This document shows, one piece after another, positions 8,495 to 17,712 of a stretch of 64,000 nucleotides of DNA. Made by a program: the position numbers and the translations under genes. Position 1 is the stretch's first letter, and each line of letters starts with the position of its first letter. The notes under the pieces were generated by a model. That model was not told where the DNA came from, did no database searches, and saw only the letters and a list, made by a program, of their open reading frames with translations. Source of the DNA: Mollicutes bacterium (lineage in GTDB: Bacteria > Bacillota_I > Bacilli_A > Izemoplasmatales > Izemoplasmataceae); contig PWHD01000049.1 in the NCBI GenBank assembly GCA_003555335.1, positions 102,424 through 166,423 on the forward strand, read 5' to 3'.

Positions 8495-9676
8495 TTATTT
8501 GAATCGGGATTTCAGCCATGATGGAATGGCTGACTTGCGTTCTTCGTCGTCTTCCGGTTCTTCTTCTTTTTCTTTCTTCATTTCTTTCTTGGCTTTTTTC
8601 TTCTCTTTTTTCTTCTGTTTGCCGGATTTTTCCCAGGTTTCTTCGCCGTCGTCGTCGACGTCCGGCGCGTCCGTGACCTCAACATAGTCCGAAGCGCCAA
8701 GGGCTTCGATCTCGATGTGGCGGTTCTCATCGAAACCAGCCGCGATCACGGTCACGATAACTTCGTCTTCAAGGTCTTCGTTGATGGTCGCGCCGTGGAT
8801 GATATTGATTTCGGTACTCGAAGCGGCCTGAATCGACTCGATGGCTTCGGTGACTTCCCATAAGGCGATACCGGTGCCGCTGGTCACATTGACGATCGCA
8901 TCGGTCGCACCGTCGATATTGGCGTCTAACAACGGAGATTCGATGGCTTTCTTCGCGGCTTCGACCGCCCGGTTCTCGTCACTGGAGATGCCAATGCCCA
9001 TCAACGCGGTCCCCTTGTCTTTGAGCACGGTCTTCACATCGGCGAAATCGACGTTGATGAGTCCCGGTACCGTGATGATCTCCGCGATGCCCTGAACGCC
9101 CTGGCGAAGGACATTGTCGGCTTCGCGGAACGCTTCGAGCATGGACGTGTTGCGATCGACCACATAAAGCAGTCGGTCATTGGGGATGATGATCATCGTA
9201 TCGACGTAAGGCTTGAGCGCATCAAGACCCTCCAAAGCGGTCGCGACCCGTCTTCTGCCTTCGAATTTGAAGGGTTTGGTCACGATGCCGATGGTCAGAC
9301 ACCCGACCTCGCGGGCGACTTTCGCGATGACTGGTGCCGCACCGGTTCCGGTGCCGCCGCCCATACCGGCGGTGATGAACACCATGTCGGTATCGGTCAG
9401 AAGTTCGCGGATCTCATCTTCGCTCTCCATCGCGGCGCGGCGTCCGATTTCGGGGTCGGCCCCGGCGCCAAGACCGCGGGTGAGCATCTTTCCGATTTGC
9501 AGTCTTATATCCGCTTTTGAAAGACGCAGAACCTGGGCGTCGGTGTTGATCGCCACAAATTCAACGCCTTTGACTTCGTTTTCAATCATGCGGTTGACCG
9601 CGTTTCCGCCGCCACCGCCGATGCCTATGACTTTTATGGAAGGTTTTTGATGGAACTGGTCGTTGGTTTCGAACAT
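8495..9676 (-). CDS. ftsZ: Cell division GTPase FtsZ
   Basis: A 393-aa tubulin homologue. The glycine-rich GTP loop MGGGTGTGA is at about residues 105-113, the T7 synergy loop region is [11 protein letters not shown], and the chain ends with a highly charged KE-rich linker and a terminal [10 protein letters not shown] that matches the conserved C-terminal peptide bound by FtsA or SepF. GGAGG precedes the ATG. Upstream is tgt rather than ftsA, so within this cluster SepF is the only candidate membrane tether. Confidence 0.98.
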   Translation of the reverse strand: MFETNDQFHQKPSIKVIGIGGGGGNAVNRMIENEVKGVEFVAINTDAQVLRLSKADIRLQIGKMLTRGLGAGADPEIGRRAAMESEDEIRELLTDTDMVFITAGMGGGTGTGAAPVIAKVAREVGCLTIGIVTKPFKFEGRRRVATALEGLDALKPYVDTMIIIPNDRLLYVVDRNTSMLEAFREADNVLRQGVQGIAEIITVPGLINVDFADVKTVLKDKGTALMGIGISSDENRAVEAAKKAIESPLLDANIDGATDAIVNVTSGTGIALWEVTEAIESIQAASSTEINIIHGATINEDLEDEVIVTVIAAGFDENRHIEIEALGASDYVEVTDAPDVDDDGEETWEKSGKQKKKEKKKAKKEMKKEKEEEPEDDEERKSAIPSWLKSRFK

Positions 9677-9715
9677 AGTATGACCTCCGTTAAATCTTTA
9701 GACCTATTATAACGC

Positions 9716-9721
9716 ATTATT
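9716..9721 (-). promoter_or_regulatory. Possible ftsZ promoter -10 box
   Basis: A perfect TATAAT on the minus strand in the 77-nt gap between tgt and ftsZ. The -35 side is T-rich but has no good TTGACA match, so the assignment is tentative. Confidence 0.4.
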
Positions 9722-9753
9722 TGTAAGAATAAAATAGCAAAGCATGAAAAGCG

Positions 9754-10872
9754 TTACTTTGTTTCCCCGTAAAACCGGGCGAAAAAGGTATTTCTGAAAT
9801 CGGTCAGCCGGTCTTCCTCAATCGCGCGGCGTATTGAACGCATGAGCTGCTTGAGAAAATGGAGGTTGTGATAGGTCACAAGGCGCGGCCCGAGCATCTC
9901 TTCGCCCTTGAAGAGATGACGGAGATAGCTCCTGGTGTAGGTCGTGCAGACTTTGCAGGCGCAATCCGCGTCGAGCGGACCCATGTCGTCTTTGTAGCGG
10001 GCGGCCTTGATGGGAATCGCGCCGTCGGCGGTGTAGGCGCTGCCGTGTCTGGCGAGGCGGGTCGGGTTGACGCAGTCGAACATGTCGACGCCTTTGATGG
10101 AAGCCTCGATGAGATCATCCGGGGTGCCGACCCCCATGAGGTAGCGCGGCTTGTCCTTGGGCATCTTCGGGGTGATGAAATCAAGGACGGCATACATCTC
10201 TTTTTTGGTCTCGCCCACGCTCAGACCACCGATCGAGTAGCCATCGAAATCAAGTTCGAGAAGGTCGTTCAAAGACCGTTCGCGAAGATCGTCGAAGGGG
10301 CCACCTTGGATGATGCCGAACAGGGCCTGGTTTTCACGTTTGTGCGCCGCTTTGCCGCGGGCGGCCCAGCGGCTCGTGCGGGCGATGGAGTCTTTCATGT
10401 AGTCATAGGGGCTGTCGAAGGGCGGACATTCGTCGAAGGACATGATGATGTCGGCGCCGAGTTTTTCCTGGACGGCGATGCTTTCTTCGGGTGATAAGAA
10501 AAGCGCGGCGCCGCTGCGATGGTGTTTGAAATGGACGCCTTCTTCGGTGATCTTTCGGTTGTTGGAGAGGGAAAAGACCTGAAAACCGCCAGAATCGGTG
10601 AGCAGTCCCTTGTTCCATTTCATGAAGTCTTTCGTTCCGCCGTGGGCGGCGACGATGTCAGCGCCGGGCTGAAGCCAGAGATGGTAGGTGTTGGCGAGAA
10701 TCATGCCCTCGCTCACTTCATCGATTTCCTCGGGGGCGAGGGTCTTGACCGTCGCCTGGGTGCCGACCGGCATGAACATCGGTGTCTCGTAGGTTCGCCC
10801 ATTAATATGAAGGACGCCCGTTCGGGCGCCGCTTTGTTTGCAGATATGTTTTTCTTCGAAATTGAGGACCAT
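9754..10872 (-). CDS. tgt: tRNA-guanine transglycosylase
   Basis: A 372-aa enzyme that exchanges G34 for preQ1 in GUN tRNAs during queuosine synthesis. Seen are [10 protein letters not shown] (first catalytic Asp), [13 protein letters not shown] (nucleophile Asp) and the zinc site CACKVC with the later His in TYHNLHF. With queA at 16.7 kb the last steps of queuosine formation are represented. The gene follows the dehydratase-like gene by 3 nt. Usual neighbours in Bacillus are queA and yajC, so the location beside ftsZ is a rearrangement. Confidence 0.97.
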   Translation of the reverse strand: MVLNFEEKHICKQSGARTGVLHINGRTYETPMFMPVGTQATVKTLAPEEIDEVSEGMILANTYHLWLQPGADIVAAHGGTKDFMKWNKGLLTDSGGFQVFSLSNNRKITEEGVHFKHHRSGAALFLSPEESIAVQEKLGADIIMSFDECPPFDSPYDYMKDSIARTSRWAARGKAAHKRENQALFGIIQGGPFDDLRERSLNDLLELDFDGYSIGGLSVGETKKEMYAVLDFITPKMPKDKPRYLMGVGTPDDLIEASIKGVDMFDCVNPTRLARHGSAYTADGAIPIKAARYKDDMGPLDADCACKVCTTYTRSYLRHLFKGEEMLGPRLVTYHNLHFLKQLMRSIRRAIEEDRLTDFRNTFFARFYGETK

Positions 10873-10875
10873 GGC

Positions 10876-12147
10876 TCATTCACTTCCTTTAAAGTTGCGG
10901 AATGCGTTTGAAATCATGAGATTGATGCGGTTGACCTGGTTGATCTTCGAGGCGCTCGTATCGTAATCGATGGCCACAATGTTGCTGGCGGGGAAATGGT
11001 GCTTGAGCTTCTTGAACATGCCTTTGCCCGCGATGTGGTTCGGCAGGCAACCAAACGGCTGTGTGCAGACGATGTTCGGCGTCTCGTGCTTGATGAGGTC
11101 GACCATCTCGGCGGTCAGAAGCCAGCCTTCGCCGATATGGGTGCCATAATCGATGAACCCTTTGGCCATGGCCTTGAGTTCCTTGTAGGAGACCGGCGTG
11201 TCAAAGCCGGCCCGGCGCATAATTTTGCGGACTTTGCTGCGGCGGACTTCGACGTACCAGACAAAAAGTTTCAGGTAGAGGCGTTCCTTGCGGGGACCGC
11301 CATAGCGTTTGATGTCGTAGGCGCGCGAGTCGAAACTGTAAAGAAAGAAATCATAGATCGGCGGCGTCACGACCTCGACACCCTCTTTTTCGAGGGTCGC
11401 TTCCAGATGGTTGTTGCCGAGGGGTGAGTATTTGACATAAATCTCGCCGACGATGCCGACTTTGGGTTTCTTCTTCTTTTCGAGGTCCAAGGCGCGGAAC
11501 CGTTCGATGATGTATTTTATATATCGTTTGCTCTTGTGCCAGGTGAAGATGTTTTTATGGTCATAGTAGGTTCTGAGTTCCTTGTCGATGGTTTCTTTGA
11601 GCGCATCGACCTCGCCCGGCGTTTTCTCATAGGGACGTGTCTGGTTGACAAGCGACATCATGAGATCGCCGAAGATGATGCCGTCGTGCAGCTTATGAAG
11701 GAGCCGGGGTGTCATCTTGAAGCCCGGATTCTGTTCGAAACCGTTGGCGTTCAAGGAGATGACGGGGACAAATTCGAGCTGGGCTTTTTGAAGGGCCTTT
11801 CTCAAAAGCGATATGTAGTTGCTCGCGCGGCATCCGCCGCCCGTCTGGACGATGATGAGTGCGACTTTGTGTTTGTCGATGCCCTTTTTCTTGATTGCGT
11901 CGATGAACTGGCCGATGACCAGCATCGCCGGAACACAGATATCGTTGTGGGCATATTTCATCCCTTCATGGATCAGCTCGTAATCGCTCGTTTTGAGCAG
12001 TTCGGCGTTGTAGCCTTCACTTTGGAACGCATCCTGAAGATATTCGAAATGATAAGGGGCCATCTGGGGAATGAGGATGGTGTACTCCTTACGCATCGCT
12101 TCGGTGAAAAGCAAGCGGCCGTCTTTGTCGTACTCAAGCTTCGCCAT
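10876..12147 (-). CDS. 2-hydroxyacyl-CoA dehydratase-related protein (HgdB-like domain)
   Basis: A 423-aa protein corresponding to the C-terminal portion of the ~1400-aa activase/dehydratase fusion proteins found in many Bacillota. Cysteines typical of an iron-sulfur site are seen in NDICVPAML, QTGGGCRASNY and CTQPFGCLPNH. Here this part is a separate gene that begins 14 nt inside the end of the activase gene, so the two products are probably made in fixed ratio and act together. Whether it dehydrates an acyl-CoA or has another reductive role is unknown; the large fusions have no assigned substrate. Confidence 0.85.
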   Translation of the reverse strand: MAKLEYDKDGRLLFTEAMRKEYTILIPQMAPYHFEYLQDAFQSEGYNAELLKTSDYELIHEGMKYAHNDICVPAMLVIGQFIDAIKKKGIDKHKVALIIVQTGGGCRASNYISLLRKALQKAQLEFVPVISLNANGFEQNPGFKMTPRLLHKLHDGIIFGDLMMSLVNQTRPYEKTPGEVDALKETIDKELRTYYDHKNIFTWHKSKRYIKYIIERFRALDLEKKKKPKVGIVGEIYVKYSPLGNNHLEATLEKEGVEVVTPPIYDFFLYSFDSRAYDIKRYGGPRKERLYLKLFVWYVEVRRSKVRKIMRRAGFDTPVSYKELKAMAKGFIDYGTHIGEGWLLTAEMVDLIKHETPNIVCTQPFGCLPNHIAGKGMFKKLKHHFPASNIVAIDYDTSASKINQVNRINLMISNAFRNFKGSE

Positions 12148-15097
12148 GTTCTTTAGCCTCTTTGTTCATCGTCGAAAGCAAGCTTCTGAGCCTGATGTTG
12201 ACGGCACCGAGGTTGGAAATCTCATCAATCTTGATCTGGGTGTAGAGTTTGTTGTTGGCTTCGAGGAGTTCCTTCACCTCATCGGTGGTGATGGCGTCGA
12301 GACCGCAGCCGAAACTCACAAGCTGGACCAGGTTGACCCGGTGGTCCATCGCGGCGATCACACGGGCGGCGTCGTAAAGACGGGTGTGGTAGGTCCACTG
12401 GTTCAAGACGTTGACAGTTCTTTCGTCGGCCAGGTGGTTGATGGCGTCCTCGCTGATCAGCACGACGTTGAGGCTGCGGATCAGTTTGGGGATGCCGTGG
12501 TTGACCTCGGGGTCGATGTGGTAGGGTCTGCCGGCGAGAATGACGGTGTTCAGATTGTTCTCCTTCGCATAGGCGAGGGCTCTTTCGCCTTCCTTCTGGA
12601 CATCCTCTCTGAATTCGAGATAAGACGTCATGCCCTGGTCGAAGGCTTTTTTCAGTTCTTTCTTGCTGGCGTTCAGATGGGGTTTGAGCAGCTTTTGCAT
12701 GGTGTCGACGAACTTGTTTTTATCATTCAGGGTGAGATAAGGCTGCATGAAGTGACCGAGGTCAAGATGCGTCATGTTCGCTTCGATGACTTCGGGGTAG
12801 TGCGCGACGACAGGACAGTTGAAATGGTTGTCACCGTGGTCTTTTTCTTTGAAGTTGAAAGCCATGTTCGGATAGAAGATGAAGTCGGGTTGCTTCATAT
12901 AGAGGGATTCGATATGACCGTGGACGAGTTTCGCCGGGTAACAGATGGTGTCGCTCGGGATGGAGTCCTGGCCTTTTTCATAGAGTTTCTTCGTCGAGCG
13001 GTGACTGTAGACGACCTTCGCACCGAGCGCATCGAAAAACGGTTGCCAAAACGGAATGTTTTCATACATGTTGAGCGCGAGCGGAATGCCGACGGTCTTC
13101 TTGTATGCTTTCGACGCATCCGGCTGATAGCCCATGAGTTTGTCGTATTTGTAAAGATAGAGATTGGGAACGCCGTCGAAAGATGTCTTGATGCCGGCGC
13201 CCTTCTCGCACCGGTTGCCGCTGATGTATTTCTTGTCGCCGAAGATGTTGACAGTAAGCGGGCACAGATTCTCGCAAAGCCTGCACACGGCGCGCTTTGC
13301 GGTATAGGTGAAATTCTCGAGTCCCTCGGTGTCTAGAATCAGGGAGTGGTTGTCCGGGCGGGCGTGTTCACGGGCCAGAATCGCGGCGCCGAACGCACCC
13401 ATCAGACCGGCGATTTCGGGTCTGGTGACTTCGACTTCGGTTTCCCTTTCGAATGCACGCAGGACCGCATCGTTTTTGAAGGTACCGCCCTGGACGAGAA
13501 TCTGGTCGCCGTATTCTTCTTTGACGTCGTGGGCACGGATGACTTTATAAAGCGCATTTTTGACAACGCTCACTGCGAGCCCCGCGGAGATGTCCTCGGT
13601 TTTCGCGGCTTCCGATTGCGCTTGCTTGACGCTCGAGTTCATGAAAACGGTACATCTTGAACCGAGGTCGACCGGCGTCTCCGCACTGGTCGCGATTTTC
13701 GAGAAATCCTTGATTTCATAGCCGAGCGACTCGGAAAAGGTCTCGATGAAAGACCCGCAACCGCTACTGCAGGCTTCGTTGAGGACAATCGAAGTGATAA
13801 CGCCGTTTTCGACCTTGAAACATTTCATGTCCTGTCCACCGATATCGACGATGAAGCCGACGTCCTTGTTGAAGACCTTGGCCGCATTGTAATGACAGAT
13901 GGTCTCGACCTCGCCACCGTCCAAGTTGAAGGCGTGTTTGATCAGTTCCTCGCCGTAGCCGGTCGAGAAGGACTTCTTGAGCAGGATGCCGGCGTGCAGT
14001 TTGCCGTAGAGTTCCTTGAGCGCGTTTCTGACGATGTCGACGGGGTTGCCGCGGTTGTGGGCATAATACTGATGGAGGATTTCATTGTTCTCTCCGATCA
14101 GAATCAGTTTGGTCGTGGTCGACCCGGCGTCGATGCCGAGATAGGCGTTGCCATGATAATCCTTGATGTCCATGCTCGGCAGGGTGGCCTTCGCATGGCG
14201 CGCTTTGAACGCCCTATAGTCCTCGGGCGTTTCGAAAAGCGGTGCGATGGTCGGTCGCGCCTTCTTCTTGTGTTCTTTTCGGTAGGTTTTGATGCGCTCG
14301 ATGACGTTTTCGATGGCTAGCGGTTCTTCCTTGGCCTCGAGTGCCGCGCCGAAAGCGACGAACACTTCGCCGTTTTCAGGAATGAACACATCTTTTAACT
14401 CGAGTGATTCGATGAAGCGCTTGCGCAGCTCGCTCGAAAAGGTGAGCGGGCCGCCCAAAAAGGCGATTCTACCGGCGATTTTCCTGCCCTGTGAGAGCCC
14501 GCCGATGGTCTGATTGACGATGGCTTGGTAGATGGACGCGGCGATATCGCTTTTTCTGGCGCCCTGGTTGAGGAGCGGCTGGATATCGCTCTTGGCGAAA
14601 ACACCGCAACGTGAGGCGATGTCATAGAGTTTGTCGAAATCTTTCGCCAGTTCGTTGATGCCGGCGGCATCGGTGTCCAAAAGCGCGGCCATCTGGTCGA
14701 TGAAGGCGCCGGTTCCGCCGGCGCACGTACCGTTCATGCGCTGTTCGACATTCGCGCCGTCAAAGAAGATGATTTTCGCATCCTCGCCGCCGAGTTCGAT
14801 ACAGACATCGATATCGTCGACATGATGTCTCAAGGCAGTGGTGGCGCTGATCACTTCCTGGGTGAATTGGGCCTTGATGTTCTTGGCCAACGTCAAGCCG
14901 GCGCTTCCGGTGAAGTTGATGTGCATCTTCTGGTTCCCGAAGCGTGACTGCAGGTCTTCAAACATCGTCTTGAGCGAAGCGGAGATGCTGCTCATGTGAC
15001 GGTTGTAGCTTTGATGTCTTATATTGTTCTTTATGTCGAGGACGACGGCTTTGATGGTGGTACTGCCAATATCGATTCCTACCCTTAGTTTTTCCAT
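12134..15097 (-). CDS. CoA-dehydratase activase, double BadF/BcrA-type ATPase plus DUF2229-like domain
   Basis: A 987-aa protein with two actin-like ATPase (BadF/BadG/BcrA/BcrD) domains: phosphate-1 motifs GIDIGSTT at residues ~6-13 and GIDAGSTTTK near 320, CAGGTGAFIDQ in the first, and NEACSSGCGSFIE with candidate [4Fe-4S] cysteines in the second. A CRLCENLCP cluster lies near residue 603 and a DUF2229-like region follows. Family members use ATP hydrolysis to drive a low-potential electron into a dehydratase partner. The start at 15097 has GAGGGG 8 nt upstream; a longer start at 15124 lacks a ribosome site. Oxygen-sensitive chemistry suggests an anaerobic lifestyle. Confidence 0.9.
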   Translation of the reverse strand: MEKLRVGIDIGSTTIKAVVLDIKNNIRHQSYNRHMSSISASLKTMFEDLQSRFGNQKMHINFTGSAGLTLAKNIKAQFTQEVISATTALRHHVDDIDVCIELGGEDAKIIFFDGANVEQRMNGTCAGGTGAFIDQMAALLDTDAAGINELAKDFDKLYDIASRCGVFAKSDIQPLLNQGARKSDIAASIYQAIVNQTIGGLSQGRKIAGRIAFLGGPLTFSSELRKRFIESLELKDVFIPENGEVFVAFGAALEAKEEPLAIENVIERIKTYRKEHKKKARPTIAPLFETPEDYRAFKARHAKATLPSMDIKDYHGNAYLGIDAGSTTTKLILIGENNEILHQYYAHNRGNPVDIVRNALKELYGKLHAGILLKKSFSTGYGEELIKHAFNLDGGEVETICHYNAAKVFNKDVGFIVDIGGQDMKCFKVENGVITSIVLNEACSSGCGSFIETFSESLGYEIKDFSKIATSAETPVDLGSRCTVFMNSSVKQAQSEAAKTEDISAGLAVSVVKNALYKVIRAHDVKEEYGDQILVQGGTFKNDAVLRAFERETEVEVTRPEIAGLMGAFGAAILAREHARPDNHSLILDTEGLENFTYTAKRAVCRLCENLCPLTVNIFGDKKYISGNRCEKGAGIKTSFDGVPNLYLYKYDKLMGYQPDASKAYKKTVGIPLALNMYENIPFWQPFFDALGAKVVYSHRSTKKLYEKGQDSIPSDTICYPAKLVHGHIESLYMKQPDFIFYPNMAFNFKEKDHGDNHFNCPVVAHYPEVIEANMTHLDLGHFMQPYLTLNDKNKFVDTMQKLLKPHLNASKKELKKAFDQGMTSYLEFREDVQKEGERALAYAKENNLNTVILAGRPYHIDPEVNHGIPKLIRSLNVVLISEDAINHLADERTVNVLNQWTYHTRLYDAARVIAAMDHRVNLVQLVSFGCGLDAITTDEVKELLEANNKLYTQIKIDEISNLGAVNIRLRSLLSTMNKEAKEHGEA

Positions 15098-15336
15098 TTG
15101 GAACACCCCTCTTGTTTCATTCATGATGTGAGCGATCTATAAACATATTTGCCTGGATGCATTGTTGGGATAGCCTACGATAATTATATACCAAAGCGCC
15201 CTTAAATACTACCTTTTGCAAGATATTTTGTTGCGTTCAAACGCATTTCTAATTAAAGGAACATCAATATTGTGATGGTTTTTTGCGTTAATAATTAATT
15301 TTTTTAATATGTAAATTGATTTTTTATATCAATTAT
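15098..15336. other. AT-rich intergenic region between divergent operons
   Basis: No gene is visible. The stretch is clearly more A+T-rich than its surroundings. It holds a minus-strand TATAAT (15183-15188) that could serve the activase operon without a good -35 box, and a short inverted repeat GCGTT-CA-AACGC near 15234-15245. No RNA gene is recognised. Confidence 0.5.
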
Positions 15337-15365
15337 TTGACAATTTCATACGGCTGTTATATAAT
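15337..15365 (+). promoter_or_regulatory. Consensus promoter of the SHOCT/DUF2089 operon
   Basis: TTGACA, 17-nt spacer, TATAAT: a full consensus match on both boxes, leaving a leader of about 90 nt. Confidence 0.88.
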
Positions 15366-15459
15366 GAAACCATCATCGAAGAAAACTTTTCGTTTTTCTC
15401 AAATAAAATTCCGTTATTCTGGATAAGAATGGGGAATTTCTAAAGAAGGTGGTGGACGG

Positions 15460-15834
15460 ATGCACGAAGGTGAAGTTCTTCAAGCGCTTCATTCAGGCGA
15501 ATTGTCCGTGGATGACGCTTATGCCAAGCTTTATCCACCTGTCGCAAAGGCGGCGCAACCGGTCAACATGAAAAATCTGAAGCGCGCTCATTTCATAAGG
15601 ATGCGCATCTATCTTCCAGAAGAGTCCGCGGGATTGAACCTGTTTTTGAAAACACTGTTTATCTTACCTGTTCCAATCCGTTTAGTCAACTTCGCATTAC
15701 GATTTGTGAAGATCCCCCAAAAATACGGAAGCGATTTCTCAGTCGATGAAATCAAGGCACTACTCAAATATTCAAAAGGAACCAGAATCAATGTCGTCAC
15801 GGATGACGCCATCGTAAAAATCGCAATCGATTGA
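15460..15834 (+). CDS. SHOCT-like domain protein, first copy
   Basis: A 124-aa protein of unknown function. Residues ~5-25 (VLQALHSGELSVDDAYAKLY) form a short helical SHOCT-like motif. The rest parallels the third gene of the operon: a strand RMRIYLPEES, a hydrophobic stretch, then a helix and a final strand pair (GTRINVVTDDAIVKIAID against GKIVDIESGDGDIVEIIIE in the third protein), so the two are probably paralogues. The middle LFLKTLFILPVPIRL is more hydrophobic here and could touch the membrane. AAGGTGG precedes the ATG. Expressed from a consensus promoter. Confidence 0.75.
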   Translation: MHEGEVLQALHSGELSVDDAYAKLYPPVAKAAQPVNMKNLKRAHFIRMRIYLPEESAGLNLFLKTLFILPVPIRLVNFALRFVKIPQKYGSDFSVDEIKALLKYSKGTRINVVTDDAIVKIAID

Positions 15835-15855
15835 CCATAATACCAAGGAGGAATA

Positions 15856-16239
15856 ATGATGCAAAAATACGTCATCGGCGAATGCCCGATTTGTGACCAT
15901 GACCTGTTCGTCACCAAACTGCAATGTTCCAACTGCCACACCGAAATCAGTGGAGAGTTCCAGCTTTCAAAATTCAACTATCTTACCAAGGAACACCTTT
16001 ACTTCATCGAACTTTTCATCAAGAACAAAGGCAACATCAAGAAACTCGAGAAGGAACTCAAAGTCTCTTATCCTACGGTCAAGAAGATGATGAGCGAAGT
16101 CATCGAGAGCCTCGGCTACAAGGTCGATGACGCCGACGATGACGACGAAATCTCCCAAAAGGACAAAGACGCCATCCTTGATAAACTCTCCAAGGGTGAG
16201 ATCAGCAGCGAAGAAGCCTTACGGCTTTTGAAGGAGTGA
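15856..16239 (+). CDS. DUF2089 family protein, probable zinc-ribbon/HTH regulator
   Basis: A 127-aa protein. The N terminus has two CxxC knuckles (CPIC and CSNC) forming a zinc ribbon, the centre a helix-turn-helix-like stretch (NIKKLEKELKVSYPTVKKMM), then an acidic linker, and the last 20 residues (ILDKLSKGEISSEEALRLL) are again the SHOCT-like motif shared with its two neighbours. DUF2089 proteins are assumed transcription regulators. AGGAGG precedes tandem ATGs at 15856 and 15859; either may be used. Gaps to its neighbours are 21 nt and 4 nt. Confidence 0.87.
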   Translation: MMQKYVIGECPICDHDLFVTKLQCSNCHTEISGEFQLSKFNYLTKEHLYFIELFIKNKGNIKKLEKELKVSYPTVKKMMSEVIESLGYKVDDADDDDEISQKDKDAILDKLSKGEISSEEALRLLKE

Positions 16240-16243
16240 TTCT

Positions 16244-16621
16244 ATGGCACAGGAGAAACTGAAGATTCTCGAAATGATCCAAAACAAGACCATCACGCCC
16301 CAGGAGGGCGCTGAACTCCTGCGCGCCATCGAAGAGGACAAAAAGGTCGAGCTGAAACCACCGAAGAAAGAAGCCTTCAAGATGCTAAAGATTCGCATCA
16401 AGAGTTCCGATGGCGACAAGGTCAACGTACAGATCCCACTCGAATTCGCCAAGGTGGCACTCCGTAGCAAAAAAGGCATCCCCAAACTCAACAAACTGGA
16501 CGAGATGGACCTCGACATCGATTTCGACCAGATCATCGACATGATCGAACAGGGCACCATGGGCAAGATTGTCGACATCGAATCCGGTGACGGCGATATT
16601 GTCGAAATCATCATTGAATAA
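16244..16621 (+). CDS. SHOCT-like domain protein, second copy
   Basis: A 125-aa protein with N-terminal SHOCT-like motif ILEMIQNKTITPQEGAELL, followed by a beta-alpha-beta type domain (MLKIRIKSSDGDKVNVQIP, then FAKVALR, then GKIVDIESGDGDIVEIIIE). Proteins of this layout occur beside DUF2089 or YvlB-like genes in Bacillota. It is the last gene of the operon, four bases after the DUF2089 gene, and is followed at once by a terminator. Role unknown; association with envelope stress functions is known only for other SHOCT/YvlB-like operons. Confidence 0.78.
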   Translation: MAQEKLKILEMIQNKTITPQEGAELLRAIEEDKKVELKPPKKEAFKMLKIRIKSSDGDKVNVQIPLEFAKVALRSKKGIPKLNKLDEMDLDIDFDQIIDMIEQGTMGKIVDIESGDGDIVEIIIE

Positions 16622-16627
16622 TAGATG

Positions 16628-16655
16628 AAAAAGCGGCGAATGCCGCTTTTCTTTT
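16628..16655 (+). terminator. Bidirectional terminator between SHOCT operon and queA
   Basis: Stem AAAAGCGGC/GCCGCTTTT, four-base loop, T-rich tail on the plus strand and A-rich lead, so it can also end queA transcription arriving from the other side. Confidence 0.85.
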
Positions 16656-16656
16656 G

Positions 16657-17712
16657 TCATTTTTTCTCTTCTTCAACGATTGACGGGTCGTCGGTGAGGA
16701 ACATCGCATCGCCGAATGAGAAAAAGCGGTAGCGCAACTTGATGGCCGCTTGGTAGGCGCGCATGATGTTTTCCTTGCTGGAAAATGCGCTCACCAGCAT
16801 CATCAGCGTCGATTGCGGCAGATGGAAATTGGTCAAAAGGCAATCGACGACCCTGAAGTTGAAACCCGGATAGATGAAAAGCGCGCTTTTCGCGCTTTCG
16901 GCTCTGACAACGCCCTCGGTGTTGCCGGTCTCTAAGGTGCGCATCGAGGTAGTACCGACCGCGATCACCCGGCGGCCTTCTTCTTTCGCTTTGTTGATAG
17001 CGCGGGCGGCCGCTTCCCCGATCGAATAGTATTCTTCGTGCATCTTGTGTTTCTCGACGTCGTCAACCTTGACGGGTCTGAAGGTCGCAAGACCCACATG
17101 AAGGGTGATGGTGACAATCTCGATGCCGTTTTTTTCTAGATGTTCCAGGTAGTCCTCGGTGAAGTGCAGGCCCGCCGTTGGTGCGGCCGCACTTCCCTTT
17201 TGCTTACTGTAGACGGTCTGATACCTGTCTTTTTCCTCGAGCTTTTCATGGATGTAAGGAGGAAGCGGCATCTCCCCCAGAGAATCGAGAATCTCATAGA
17301 GAATGCCCTCATAGATGAGCCTGAAATCACGCAAGCCTTCTTCCTTTTCGGCGACACATTCCATGACGAGGCGGTTGTCGCCGAAGACGATACGGTCATG
17401 TTTTTTTATCTTTCTGGCTTTTTTGACAAGGCATTCCCAGACATGGTCCTTTTTCTCATTGAGAAGCAAAACCTCGATGATCGCGCCCGTTTTTTCCGTG
17501 GTGCCGATAAGTCTTGCGGGAAGCACCCGGGTATCGTTCAGGACGAGAACATCGCCTTTTTTGAGGTAACGGTGCAGATTGCTGAAGTTCTCATGAACCA
17601 TCCCGCCACGCTTGCGCGACATCACGAGCAATCTTGAAGACAGTCGGTTTTCAAGCGGCGTCTGGGCGATCAGATCTTCTGGGAGGCTGTAGTCGAAATC
17701 ACTGGTTCTCAT
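16657..17712 (-). CDS. queA: S-adenosylmethionine:tRNA ribosyltransferase-isomerase
   Basis: A 351-aa enzyme that converts preQ1 in tRNA to epoxyqueuosine using the ribosyl part of SAM. Recognised by [17 protein letters not shown] at the N terminus, [35 protein letters not shown] and the C-terminal [10 protein letters not shown]. Its ATG overlaps the ruvB stop (ATGA), so it is translationally coupled. ruvB-queA is a conserved Gram-positive pair, normally followed by tgt, which here lies elsewhere at 9.8 kb. Confidence 0.97.
   Translation of the reverse strand: MRTSDFDYSLPEDLIAQTPLENRLSSRLLVMSRKRGGMVHENFSNLHRYLKKGDVLVLNDTRVLPARLIGTTEKTGAIIEVLLLNEKKDHVWECLVKKARKIKKHDRIVFGDNRLVMECVAEKEEGLRDFRLIYEGILYEILDSLGEMPLPPYIHEKLEEKDRYQTVYSKQKGSAAAPTAGLHFTEDYLEHLEKNGIEIVTITLHVGLATFRPVKVDDVEKHKMHEEYYSIGEAAARAINKAKEEGRRVIAVGTTSMRTLETGNTEGVVRAESAKSALFIYPGFNFRVVDCLLTNFHLPQSTLMMLVSAFSSKENIMRAYQAAIKLRYRFFSFGDAMFLTDDPSIVEEEKK

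Noticed and set aside
15234..15245. Short inverted repeat GCGTT-CA-AACGC as an operator
   Set aside because: Five-base arms in an AT-rich spacer, not close to either start site; too weak to claim.
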